Source: CAYGWP01 sp964353455 (GTDB lineage: Bacteria > Planctomycetota > Phycisphaerae > FEN-1346). From it: 30,426 nucleotides of DNA. The notes beneath the pieces were generated by a model that was given only the letters and a program-made list of their open reading frames with translations, made no database searches and was not told the origin of the DNA. Below, in pieces: positions 1 through 7,821 of the stretch. A program made the position numbers and the translations under genes. Each line of letters opens with the position of its first letter. Position 1 is the stretch's first letter. The stretch lies in contig CAYGWP010000332.1 of assembly GCA_964353455.1 (NCBI GenBank), forward strand, positions 1 through 30,426, given 5' to 3'.

Positions 1-1
1 A

Positions 2-922
2 TCGAGACGCGCAGGTATCAACATGGATGCCATCGCAGAAATGGGCCGCATCATCCTCCGCATCGCCGGGGCGACGGCCTCGCGCCGCGGTTTCGGGGCC
101 GCCAAACTCGTCGTCTTCTCCAATATCCCCGAAGACAACCCATTCATGGCCGGGGCATACGTCGGCGAGGGCGAGCCCGATGCGGCCGTCAACATCGGCG
201 TCTCCGGGCCGGGCGTCATCTCAAGCGCCCTCAGGCGCAGGATTCAACTCGGCGGCAAACTCACGCTCGGAGACCTCGCCGAAGAGATCAAACTCACCGG
301 ATTCCGCGTCACGCGCGTGGGGGAACTCATCGGCCGCGAGGTCGCCGCCGAACTCGGCATCGCCTTCGGCATCGTTGACCTCTCGCTCGCCCCGACGCCG
401 GCCGTCGGCGACAGCGTCGGTGAAATCATCCGCACGCTCGGCATCGACAAGATCGGCGCGCCCGGCTCCACAGCCGCCGTCGCCATGCTGACCGACGCCA
501 TCAAAAAGGGCGGCGCGTTCGCATCATCCAGCGTCGGCGGTCTGTCGGGCGCGTTCCTCCCGGTGAGCGAGGATGCCGCCCTCTCTGAGGCGGTCACGGC
601 CGGGCACCTGACGCTCGAAAAACTCGAAGCCATGACCAGCGTCTGCTCGGTCGGCCTCGACATGGTGATCATCCCCGGCGACACGCCCGCCGAGACGATT
701 GCCGCCATCATCGCCGACGAAATGGCCATCGGCGTCATCAACGATAAGACTACCGGAGTCCGCGTCATCCCCGTGCCGGGGGCGAAGCCCGGCGACCGCG
801 TGGAGTTCGGCGGACTGTTCGGCTCCGGCACCGTCATGGAGGTGCGCAACACCGGCGCCTCGGCCGACTTCGTAAAGTTCGGCGGCCGCATCCCCGCGCC
901 GATCCAATCGCTGCGGAATTGA
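2..922 (+). CDS. UPF0210 (PFL family) protein, C-terminal part, truncated by the window edge
   Basis: This frame is open from base 2, so the gene begins upstream of the window. The visible residues before the internal Met at 23 (R-A-G-I-N-M) match the conserved block just before the family's 'MGRII' segment, so that Met is not the start. Recognisable UPF0210 blocks are FSNIPEDNPFMAGAY, NIGVSGPGV, FGIVDLSLAPTPAVGDSV, SVGGLSGAFLPVSED, CSVGLDMVIIPGDTPAETIA and the terminal IPAPIQS. The full family is about 450 residues, so roughly the last two thirds are present. The protein is predicted cytosolic. Its biochemical function is not established to my knowledge; bacterial homologs often sit beside an ACT-domain regulator gene, which would lie outside this window. 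The next gene is convergent. Confidence 0.93.
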   Translation, partial: SRRAGINMDAIAEMGRIILRIAGATASRRGFGAAKLVVFSNIPEDNPFMAGAYVGEGEPDAAVNIGVSGPGVISSALRRRIQLGGKLTLGDLAEEIKLTGFRVTRVGELIGREVAAELGIAFGIVDLSLAPTPAVGDSVGEIIRTLGIDKIGAPGSTAAVAMLTDAIKKGGAFASSSVGGLSGAFLPVSEDAALSEAVTAGHLTLEKLEAMTSVCSVGLDMVIIPGDTPAETIAAIIADEMAIGVINDKTTGVRVIPVPGAKPGDRVEFGGLFGSGTVMEVRNTGASADFVKFGGRIPAPIQSLRN

Positions 923-968
923 GCCTGTTTCCCTCCCTCCCCCTTGGGGAAGAGGAGAACGACAGAGA

Positions 969-986
969 GCCGGGGCGCGCCCCGGC
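969..986. terminator. Perfect GC-rich palindrome between convergent genes
   Basis: An 18-bp perfect palindrome (gccggggcg + cgccccggc) abuts the stop codon of the minus-strand DUF4091 gene and lies 47 bp after the stop of the plus-strand UPF0210 gene. It could act as a two-way transcription end or as RNA 3'-end protection. No T-tract follows on either strand and there is no loop beyond the stem itself, so a classical intrinsic terminator is not shown. Confidence 0.4.
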
Positions 987-2687
987 CTACTTCGCAAGGA
1001 TCAGCGCCGCCAATTTCGCCCGCGCCTTCTCGTAGGCCGCCGGGTCCTTCTCCCACTTGAGCCACGACTCCGCCAGCGGCAGGACGACCTTCTCGGCGTC
1101 GGCCGCGCGCCCGGCTCGCTCAAGGATCGAGAGGTACTCGTAGTCCTCGACGGAGTCCCGCAGGGCCTTCAGGCGAAGGCTCGGGGCGATGCCGTCGTAA
1201 CCGGTGGCGCGGCCGGGATAGACGAGCGTCCCCTCTCCGTTATAGACGAGGCCCTTGCCGCCCTTGCCCTCCTTAGGATGGCCATAAGTCCATGCCTCGT
1301 TCCAGGGGTCCTCGGTCTGCGACCAATACGACATGCCGCCCCAGTAGAGGAGGCCCTTCATGCGGAACCGCCACGCGATCCACGCCGGCACGCGGTAGTT
1401 CAGGAGCGGCCAGTCGATGTGCCACCACGGCGTCGGCTCCCGCTGGCAGAGCGCGGTGTAGGCCCAGACGGTTTCGCCGAGGGCCTGCCGCGGGGCCGCC
1501 GTCTCCTGCTTGTGGAGCGGGAAGAGCGGGCACCAGATGTCCACGGCGCCGTACAGGTCGCCCCACGCGGCATTCTGCGTCCAGGTCTGCTCCACCACCA
1601 TGACCTTGACGACCGACTTGGCGTCGCGGACGGCCTTCCCCCACTTCTGCACGAAGCGGTACGCCTCCTCGTCGTTCGGCTCATCCTTTAGATATGTATA
1701 GAAGACGACCTGTGGCCGCTTGAGTTCCGCGGCGGCCTGGTCCCACGCCTTAAGCCACGCGCGGAGTTTGTCGCGCTCCTTGTCGGGGTCCTTCACCACG
1801 CGCGTCGGGCCCGGCGTCGAGAAGGCGTTGATGTGATAACGGTCCACGAACTCTCTGAGGGCCGCGATCTGCGCGGCCGGAATCTTGAACGTCCCATCAG
1901 CCTGCGCCTCGGGCGCGAGCCTGTCCGCCGGCGTTGCGCTAACCCGGTGATCCGAGAGCATCTGGGCGCACTGGGTTTCGACCGCCGCCCAGTCGGACGG
2001 CTCCTGCTCCTTCCCGGCCTTGGCCCGGTCGCGGTAGTACCCGCGCATCCGGTCGGCGGGCGATCCGAAGGCGGTCTCCAGCGTCGGCGTCGCAGGCAGG
2101 GCGAAGTCCCACACCGTAAGCACAACTGGGACCTCGGCCGCCCTGCCCCCATCAGCCGTCACGCGATACGTGCCGCGGTACTCCCCCGGCTTCGCATCGG
2201 CCGAAACATAAACGTCCACCCAGAACCCGTGCGTCTCCCCTGCCGGAAGGTCGAACGGAACGGCCGTGAAGCGCGCGCCCGAAAGCGGCTTGCCCGTCAG
2301 CGGGTGCGCAAACGGGATGAGCGGGTCGGGATACCACCCTTCCTTGAACGCATCATTGCGATAGGTGCCAGCGGTGATGTGCATCTGATGCTGCCGGTAC
2401 AGGCGGGCATCGGCCGCGCGGACCACGGCGCCGTCAGGACCGCGGAGGTCCCCCGGTTCCACCCGCACGCCCTTCATCGCCGCATCGGACCGGAGGAGGA
2501 TCTGGAAACTCTCCCACTCGTTCCGCGCCGAGGCCAGTTGCGCCGCCTTCGCGCTTCCGGGCGGGGCGTCGCGCAAGATGTGGACGGTCTGCGTCTCGGT
2601 CCACACCTGCCACTCGGCGCGGGCATCGCCGGCCGACAGGACCAGGGCAACCGCCGCCAACAGACCAATCATGGACCTGAAGAACAT
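987..2687 (-). CDS. Exported DUF4091-domain protein, glycoside-hydrolase-like
   Basis: The protein has 566 residues. Residues 1-24 form a signal peptide (hydrophobic run, then GDARA and EWQ). An N-terminal beta-rich region follows (WTETQTVHILRDAPP ... ARNEWESFQILLR), as in the N-terminal domain of GH123-type proteins. A probable TIM-barrel comes next, with FYTYLKDEPNDEEAY and GAVDIWCPLFPLH. The C-terminus carries the DUF4091 signature: RMKGLLYWGGMSYW, then LRLKALRDSVEDYEYLSIL. The Asp-Glu of 'LKDEPND' sits where GH123-like enzymes place acidic residues, but I cannot assign catalysis. The start is backed by GGAGGAG seven bases upstream. The gene is divergent from the VOC gene and probably acts in the periplasm on a glycan; the substrate is unknown. 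Confidence 0.88.
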   Translation of the reverse strand: MFFRSMIGLLAAVALVLSAGDARAEWQVWTETQTVHILRDAPPGSAKAAQLASARNEWESFQILLRSDAAMKGVRVEPGDLRGPDGAVVRAADARLYRQHQMHITAGTYRNDAFKEGWYPDPLIPFAHPLTGKPLSGARFTAVPFDLPAGETHGFWVDVYVSADAKPGEYRGTYRVTADGGRAAEVPVVLTVWDFALPATPTLETAFGSPADRMRGYYRDRAKAGKEQEPSDWAAVETQCAQMLSDHRVSATPADRLAPEAQADGTFKIPAAQIAALREFVDRYHINAFSTPGPTRVVKDPDKERDKLRAWLKAWDQAAAELKRPQVVFYTYLKDEPNDEEAYRFVQKWGKAVRDAKSVVKVMVVEQTWTQNAAWGDLYGAVDIWCPLFPLHKQETAAPRQALGETVWAYTALCQREPTPWWHIDWPLLNYRVPAWIAWRFRMKGLLYWGGMSYWSQTEDPWNEAWTYGHPKEGKGGKGLVYNGEGTLVYPGRATGYDGIAPSLRLKALRDSVEDYEYLSILERAGRAADAEKVVLPLAESWLKWEKDPAAYEKARAKLAALILAK

Positions 2688-2806
2688 GGCGATCTCCTCC
2701 GAAAGGGGCCGGAAATGTCGGTTCAGCCACCATCATTTACTGGAAATCCGGCCGCTTGAACAGTTAAATACTCTCCGCCGCCGGAGGAACTGGCAAGGAG
2801 ATAGCC

Positions 2807-3208
2807 GTGATCAAAGCCCTGGCCCACATTTGTTTCACCGTCCGCGACCTTGCGGCGTCGGAGGCGTTCTACCGCGACAAACTCGGCCTCGCCCCCGCGT
2901 TTGATTTCGTGAACGAGAAGGGCGAGAAGTTCGGGGCGTACCTGCACGTCGCCGGCCGCGCGTTTATCGAACTCTTCCAGGGCAAGGTGGCAACGCCCGC
3001 CGAGGGGCAGGCCTACAAGCACTTCTGCCTCGAGGTCGATGACGTTGCGGCCGCCGTAAAGGCCCTCCGCGCAAAGGGCGTCCAGGTGACCGACCCGAAG
3101 ATGGGCTCCGACCACAGTTGGCAGGCGTGGCTCTCGGACCCGGACGGCAACCGGATCGAACTTCACGGCTACACGCCCGAGAGCAAGCAGGCGCCGTATG
3201 TAAAGTGA
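2807..3208 (+). CDS. VOC-superfamily (glyoxalase-like) protein
   Basis: The product is 133 residues, the length of a single-unit vicinal-oxygen-chelate protein made of two beta-alpha-beta-beta-beta modules. The start is GTG at 2807, preceded by AAGGAG with 6-base spacing. The four expected metal-ligand positions are all filled: H7 (ALAHICF), E55 (FIELFQG), H72 (KHFCLEV) and E118 (GNRIELHGY). The usual 'DPDGNRIEL' signature is present near the end. The pattern fits glyoxalase I/lactoylglutathione-lyase-like or epimerase-like members; sequence alone does not choose between them. It is followed 75 bp later by the Gfo/Idh-AKR fusion on the same strand, so co-transcription is plausible, perhaps for sugar-derived carbonyl compounds. 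Confidence 0.9.
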   Translation: MIKALAHICFTVRDLAASEAFYRDKLGLAPAFDFVNEKGEKFGAYLHVAGRAFIELFQGKVATPAEGQAYKHFCLEVDDVAAAVKALRAKGVQVTDPKMGSDHSWQAWLSDPDGNRIELHGYTPESKQAPYVK

Positions 3209-3283
3209 TATCTCCACGTTTAGCCGCGAGTCGAAGACGAGCGCGCGCCGTTCATCGAGCATAACCTACCGAGAAAGGCAACC

Positions 3284-5287
3284 ATGGCCAACACGCTTGA
3301 GTGGGGCATCATCGGCGCAGGCGGCATCGCGAAGAACTTCTCGAAGGGCGTCGCCCATTCCCGGACCGGGCGCATCACCGCAGTCGGCAGCCGCTCGAAG
3401 GAGAAGGCCGACAAGTTCGCCGAGGAGTTCTGCCCGTCGGCCCGCCGCCACGGCTCGTACGAGGCCCTGCTGGCCGACCGCGACGTGCAGGCCGTCTATA
3501 TCGCCACTCCCCACCCGATGCACGCCGAGTGGGCCGTCAAGGCCGCCGAGGCCGGCAAACACATCCTCTGCGAGAAACCCATCGGCATCAACCACGCCGA
3601 GGCGATGGCCATCGTCGAGGCCGCCCGCCGCCACGACGTCTTCCTCATGGAGGCGTTCATGTACCGGTGCAGCCCGCAGACGGCGAAACTGGTGGAACTC
3701 CTGCGCGCGAAGACCATCGGCGAGGTGCGGGTCATCCGGGCAAGTTTCAGTTTCCACGCAGGTTTTAACCCCGAAGGGCGGCTCTTCAGGAATGCCCTCG
3801 GCGGCGGCGGAATCCTCGACGTAGGCTGCTACGGCGTCTCGATGTCGCGCCTCGTCGCCGGCGTCGCAACCGGCAAAGACTTCGCCGAGCCGATCGACGT
3901 GAAGGGCTGCGGCCACCTGGGCGCAACCGGCGTAGATGAGTGGGCCGCCGCCGTCCTCCGTTTCCCCGGCGACATCCTGGCATACATATCAACAGGCGTC
4001 TCTGTACAGCAGGAGAACGCCGTCCAGATCTTCGGCACGGAAGGGAATATCCTCCTCCCCTGGCCCTGGATCCCCAGCCGCGAGGGCGGCGCTACAAAGA
4101 TCGTTCTCCAGAAGAAGGGCCAGCCGCAGCCCGAGGAAATCTCCATCGAGACCTCCGAGTGGCTCTACGGCATCGAGGCCGACACGGCGGCGGCCAACAT
4201 CGAGCGGCGCCAGGCGCCATCGCCCGCGATGACCTGGGATGATTCGCTCGGCAACATGAAGACCCTCGACCGCTGGCGGGAATCCTTCGGCTTCCAGTAC
4301 GAATCGGAGAAACTCGATGCCGGGTGGCCGACCGTTTCGCGCCAGCCGCTCGCCGTCAGCCCGAAGCACAACATGCCGCGCGGCCGCATACCCGGCGTCG
4401 AGAAGCCCGTGTCGCGGATCCTCATGGGCGTCGATAACCAGCAGGCCCTGCCGCACGCCTCGGTCATGTTCGACGACTGGTTCGAGCGCGGCGGAAACGC
4501 CTTCGACACCGCGTGGATTTACGGCGGCGGCAACTGCGAGAGGGTCCTGGGCCGATGGGTCAGGAACCGCGGCGTGCGGGAGCAGGTGGTCATCCTCGAC
4601 AAGGGCGCGCACACCCCCTTCTGCACCCCGAAGGACCTGACGAGCCAGTTGATGGAGAGCCTCGACCGCCTCGGAACCGATTACCTTGATATCTACATGA
4701 TGCACCGCGATAATACGGACGTGCCGGTGGGCGAGTTCATCGACGTCCTGAACGAGCACGTGCGGGCCGGCCTCATGCGGGCGTTCGGCGGCTCAAACTG
4801 GTCGATCGAGCGCGTGGAGGCCGCAACCGCCTACGCCGCAAAGAAGGGCCTCACCGGGTTCGCCGCGGTCTCCAACAACTTCAGCCTGGCGCGAATGACC
4901 GATCCCGTGTGGGCCGGGTGCATCGCATGGTCCGACGCCCGGTCGCGGGCGTGGCTCGCCAGGACGCAGGTGCCGATCATCCCGTGGTCGAGCCAGGCCC
5001 GCGGTTTCTTCACCGACCGCGCCGACCCGAACGACCGCTCCGACAAGGAACTGGCGCGGTGCTGGTACACCGATGACAACTTCGCCCGGCGGGACCGCGC
5101 GTACGAGATGGCTCGGCGGCGCGGCGTGCTGCCGATCCAGATCGCCCTGGCGTACGTCCTGCGTCAGCCGTTCCCGACGTTCCCGCTCATCGGGCCGCGG
5201 ACGCTGGCCGAGACGCGGACGAGCCTCGGCGCCCTCGACATCGACCTCTCGCCCGCGGACCTCGCCTGGCTGAACCTCGAGCGGTAG
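3284..5287 (+). CDS. Gfo/Idh/MocA oxidoreductase fused to an aldo/keto reductase
   Basis: The 667-residue protein joins two NAD(P)-dependent oxidoreductase modules. Residues 1-340 are Gfo/Idh/MocA: Rossmann motif GIIGAGGIAKNF (8-19), the CEKPIGIN motif (96-103) and LDVGCYG (178-184), most like dihydrodiol/1,5-anhydrofructose-reductase relatives. Residues about 370-667 are an aldo/keto reductase barrel. It has a complete catalytic tetrad: D408 and Y413 in FDTAWIYG, K440 in ILDKGAH and H474 in YMMHRDN. It also has the WSSQARGFF and late QIALAYVLRQPFPTFPLIGP segments. A linker of about 30 residues separates the modules. GAAAGG-like ribosome-binding sequence precedes the ATG. No signal peptide is visible, so it is cytosolic. 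It probably oxidises or reduces a sugar or polyol in two steps, or recycles cofactor between modules; the substrate is not identifiable. Confidence 0.93.
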   Translation: MANTLEWGIIGAGGIAKNFSKGVAHSRTGRITAVGSRSKEKADKFAEEFCPSARRHGSYEALLADRDVQAVYIATPHPMHAEWAVKAAEAGKHILCEKPIGINHAEAMAIVEAARRHDVFLMEAFMYRCSPQTAKLVELLRAKTIGEVRVIRASFSFHAGFNPEGRLFRNALGGGGILDVGCYGVSMSRLVAGVATGKDFAEPIDVKGCGHLGATGVDEWAAAVLRFPGDILAYISTGVSVQQENAVQIFGTEGNILLPWPWIPSREGGATKIVLQKKGQPQPEEISIETSEWLYGIEADTAAANIERRQAPSPAMTWDDSLGNMKTLDRWRESFGFQYESEKLDAGWPTVSRQPLAVSPKHNMPRGRIPGVEKPVSRILMGVDNQQALPHASVMFDDWFERGGNAFDTAWIYGGGNCERVLGRWVRNRGVREQVVILDKGAHTPFCTPKDLTSQLMESLDRLGTDYLDIYMMHRDNTDVPVGEFIDVLNEHVRAGLMRAFGGSNWSIERVEAATAYAAKKGLTGFAAVSNNFSLARMTDPVWAGCIAWSDARSRAWLARTQVPIIPWSSQARGFFTDRADPNDRSDKELARCWYTDDNFARRDRAYEMARRRGVLPIQIALAYVLRQPFPTFPLIGPRTLAETRTSLGALDIDLSPADLAWLNLER

Positions 5288-5339
5288 GCGCGACGGACGA
5301 CCGCATACCACCCACGCAGGCGACACACTGCCTCGGGCT

Positions 5340-7730
5340 CTACTCGGCCGGCATATTGTAAAGGAATGTGGCCGTGGCCTTGCAGTCGGCATCGGCCTTC
5401 ACGCGGACCCAGTGCGCCGAGAAGCCCGCCGGGAACGTGTGCGTCGCGGTCTTGCCGGCGGGCACGGCGATCGTCTCGTACGTGTGCCACGTGCCGTCGG
5501 CCAGGAAATCAACCTGGATCGTGAACTTCACGTCGCCCGGCCGGTCGTGCGAGAGGCGGACCACCTTCCGGTCGTAGCCGGTCATCAGGTACGGGTCCGA
5601 CGGTTCGCCGGCCTTGACGGCGGAGTCGCGCCAGGGGCCGCCCTCGCCGCGCGGCACGCCCAGTTTCCACAGGTCCTCCACGTTGCCGATCCAGAGACCG
5701 ACCTTGCCGTCGTCGGATGCGACATAGTGTCCGTCGGCCGCCGCTCCGGCGAGGTTCCCCGACAGGACAAGCACTCCGCGCCAGGAGATGTAGTCGAAGA
5801 TGCGGCGGTTGTGCGTGCAAATGGGGCGTATCTTCGCCAGGCCGCCGGACTCCGCCCGCGGCAACTCGTAGAACGTGCCGTGGATGTTCATCATGTTGCG
5901 CTCGGTGACGATCTCGCGGATTCCGCGCGGCCATCCGGATGCGGACTGGCGGCCGAAGACCTCCGCGCCCTTCGGCAGCCGATAGCGCCTGCCCTTCGCG
6001 TCGGTCATGATGACGGAGGCGTCATCGACCTTGAAGTCCTGCTTCGTGGCGGCCTTTTCGCGGACGGCCTTCTCGCCCTCGGCATAGCCCGCGGGGCGCA
6101 GGTGCATGTCGGCCCCGATCACGTAGCAGCCGGTCCCGGCGGGCTTTCCGGACGCATCTACAACCGTAGAGGCGAAGGTGAGCGTAAGGTCCGTCGTGGT
6201 CGTGGCCTGGAGCAGCCCCTCGGAGAAAGCGCCCTTCGCATCGGCGCCCGCAAGGCTCTTAAACATCGCCGGGTCGGCCTGCCGCCCCGCCGACGTGTAG
6301 TGGAAGTAGGCCGTTGCGGACTTAAGGTCCTTGTCGCTTTTCACGCGAACCCACTCGCCCTTCGCATCCGCAGGTATGAGGTGGTACGCGTATCCGCCAG
6401 CCGGGACGGAGACCGCGGCGAACTTCGCCCAGTTGCCGTCGCCCGCGGCGTCAACTTCGATCGTGAACGTGGCCGCTTCGGCCCCATCGTTCGCCAGGTG
6501 CAGCACGCGGCCCTGGAACCCGGCCAGGAGGAACGGCTCCGACGGCTCGCCGGCCTTAACGGGGTCCTTGACCCACGGGCCGCCCCAGCCGGCCGGCGTG
6601 CCGAAACCGCGGAGGTCGTCCCAGCGGCCGAACCAGAGATTCGACTGCGGCTGCCCGAGGAGCGCGTTGCCCTGCCGCGAGGCGTCGTCGTGGACTATCA
6701 CGAGGCGGCCGTTCCAGTCGGTGTAATCGACCACCATCTTGACAAACGTGGCGATGGGGCGGATCCCGCCGGTGCGCGATGCGCTGAAGGTGCGCGGGAA
6801 ATCATAGAACATGTCATGCATGTTCATAAGGATATGTCCGCCCGAGACCTCGCGGATGCGCGGCCACTCGGTGAACCAGCCGTGATCGGCATCCTGAGTG
6901 TAACTTGCCTTCGGGAGCCGGAAGCGCGTCCACCGGCCGCCGTCGCAGACGTTAAGGAGCACCGACCGGGCGTCCCAGCCGATCGCCCAGATGGGGGCAT
7001 CGTCGGTCGGCGCCCCCAAAACGCCGCCGGGACCGGTCACGTCGGTGTACTTGTTGCGGTCAACGACCGTCCAGGAACCCGGCGTGCCGAGGGGACCTTT
7101 GCCGTCCCACTCGGCCAGGACGCCGCCGGCGCCATTGTTGGCATAGACGAGCCGCTTCTGCCCGACATAGGCGCCCTTGCCATGCTTGCCCGGAACGAGG
7201 TCGGTCCCGCCGACGTTGCCGTCCTTGTGCAGCACCGTCACGTCGAGCGTCTTCAGGTTGACCTCATAGAACCCTTCCTCCATCGTGATGAAATACACCA
7301 TGTTGGCCGGGTCGGTCAGGTGGCGCGTGACGGCCGTGAATCGGCCGGGCATGACGTTCGGGGAGATTGCGCGGACGCCGCCCTTGGAGTCGATGACGTA
7401 CGGGCCTATGATCATCTGGTTGGTCTCGCGGTGGATCATGCGGTTGGCGTGCGTGCCGCCGACGCTCTCGGGCCGCGCCGCCAGGTTCAGGCTCGCATCG
7501 AGGGCGTAGAGTTTGTCGCTGCCGCCCTTGAAGACGTGGGCCGGGTAGGTGACGAACCAGAGCCGGTCGGCCCAGGGCATGACGGCGCCGATGCCGGACT
7601 CGTTTCCGTGCCCGTTCGTGACGGCCAGGCTCGGATAGACGCCGCTGAAGGACGGCGGCTCGGCCGCGGATGCGGAGCGAGCGCCCGCGGCAAGGCATAC
7701 TAGAATGGCAAAGAGCAACGCGCATTTCAT
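5340..7730 (-). CDS. Exported protein of unknown function with an internal duplication
   Basis: I do not recognise a named family. The start is taken at 7730 (MKCALLFAILVCLAAGARSASA). An AAGGAG lies nine bases before it, whereas an ATG at 7739 would touch that same AAGGAG. The 796-residue product has a signal peptide of about 23 residues. Residues 30-260 look like a beta-propeller (WFVTYPAHVFKGG, LYALDASLNL, AEWDGKG). Two similar modules follow at about 262-479 and 581-793. Both read RLPK ... WPR.IRE ... MN.H..FY.. PR, then WFGRWDDL/LWIGNVEDL and VKAGEPS.P, and end in a beta-sandwich tail with VPAG and WVRVK. The gene lies 91 bp downstream of the fucosidase gene on the same strand, so it is probably co-expressed. 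It may bind or process a glycan outside the cytoplasm; that is inference from context. Confidence 0.8.
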   Translation of the reverse strand: MKCALLFAILVCLAAGARSASAAEPPSFSGVYPSLAVTNGHGNESGIGAVMPWADRLWFVTYPAHVFKGGSDKLYALDASLNLAARPESVGGTHANRMIHRETNQMIIGPYVIDSKGGVRAISPNVMPGRFTAVTRHLTDPANMVYFITMEEGFYEVNLKTLDVTVLHKDGNVGGTDLVPGKHGKGAYVGQKRLVYANNGAGGVLAEWDGKGPLGTPGSWTVVDRNKYTDVTGPGGVLGAPTDDAPIWAIGWDARSVLLNVCDGGRWTRFRLPKASYTQDADHGWFTEWPRIREVSGGHILMNMHDMFYDFPRTFSASRTGGIRPIATFVKMVVDYTDWNGRLVIVHDDASRQGNALLGQPQSNLWFGRWDDLRGFGTPAGWGGPWVKDPVKAGEPSEPFLLAGFQGRVLHLANDGAEAATFTIEVDAAGDGNWAKFAAVSVPAGGYAYHLIPADAKGEWVRVKSDKDLKSATAYFHYTSAGRQADPAMFKSLAGADAKGAFSEGLLQATTTTDLTLTFASTVVDASGKPAGTGCYVIGADMHLRPAGYAEGEKAVREKAATKQDFKVDDASVIMTDAKGRRYRLPKGAEVFGRQSASGWPRGIREIVTERNMMNIHGTFYELPRAESGGLAKIRPICTHNRRIFDYISWRGVLVLSGNLAGAAADGHYVASDDGKVGLWIGNVEDLWKLGVPRGEGGPWRDSAVKAGEPSDPYLMTGYDRKVVRLSHDRPGDVKFTIQVDFLADGTWHTYETIAVPAGKTATHTFPAGFSAHWVRVKADADCKATATFLYNMPAE

Positions 7731-7773
7731 AATGTGCATCTCCTTGTTTCAAAAGAAGCCTCTGGTTGCTCTT

Positions 7774-7801
7774 GCGCGGCGGGTCCGGAGACCCGCCGCG
7801 C
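7774..7801 (-). terminator. 12-bp perfect hairpin between the fucosidase gene and its downstream neighbour
   Basis: gcgcggcgggtc and its exact complement flank a cgga loop, 20 bases after the stop of the GH95 gene and upstream of the next gene's ribosome-binding site. No U-tract follows, so it may be an attenuator, an mRNA-processing or stabilising hairpin, or a dispersed palindromic repeat, rather than a full terminator. Confidence 0.45.
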
Positions 7802-7821
7802 CGACATTCGCAACTCGCGCG

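Noticed and set aside
2688..2806. Promoters in the divergent region between the DUF4091 and VOC genes
   Set aside because: AT-richer hexamers exist (around TTGAAC and TTAAAT), but no pair has acceptable spacing and match on either strand, so I did not call one.
5412..7703. A 763-codon open frame on the plus strand opposite the duplicated exported protein
   Set aside because: It is a shadow caused by high GC at third positions. It has no signal, no recognisable motif and an Arg/Ala/Val-rich composition, while the opposite strand has coherent repeats and a signal peptide.
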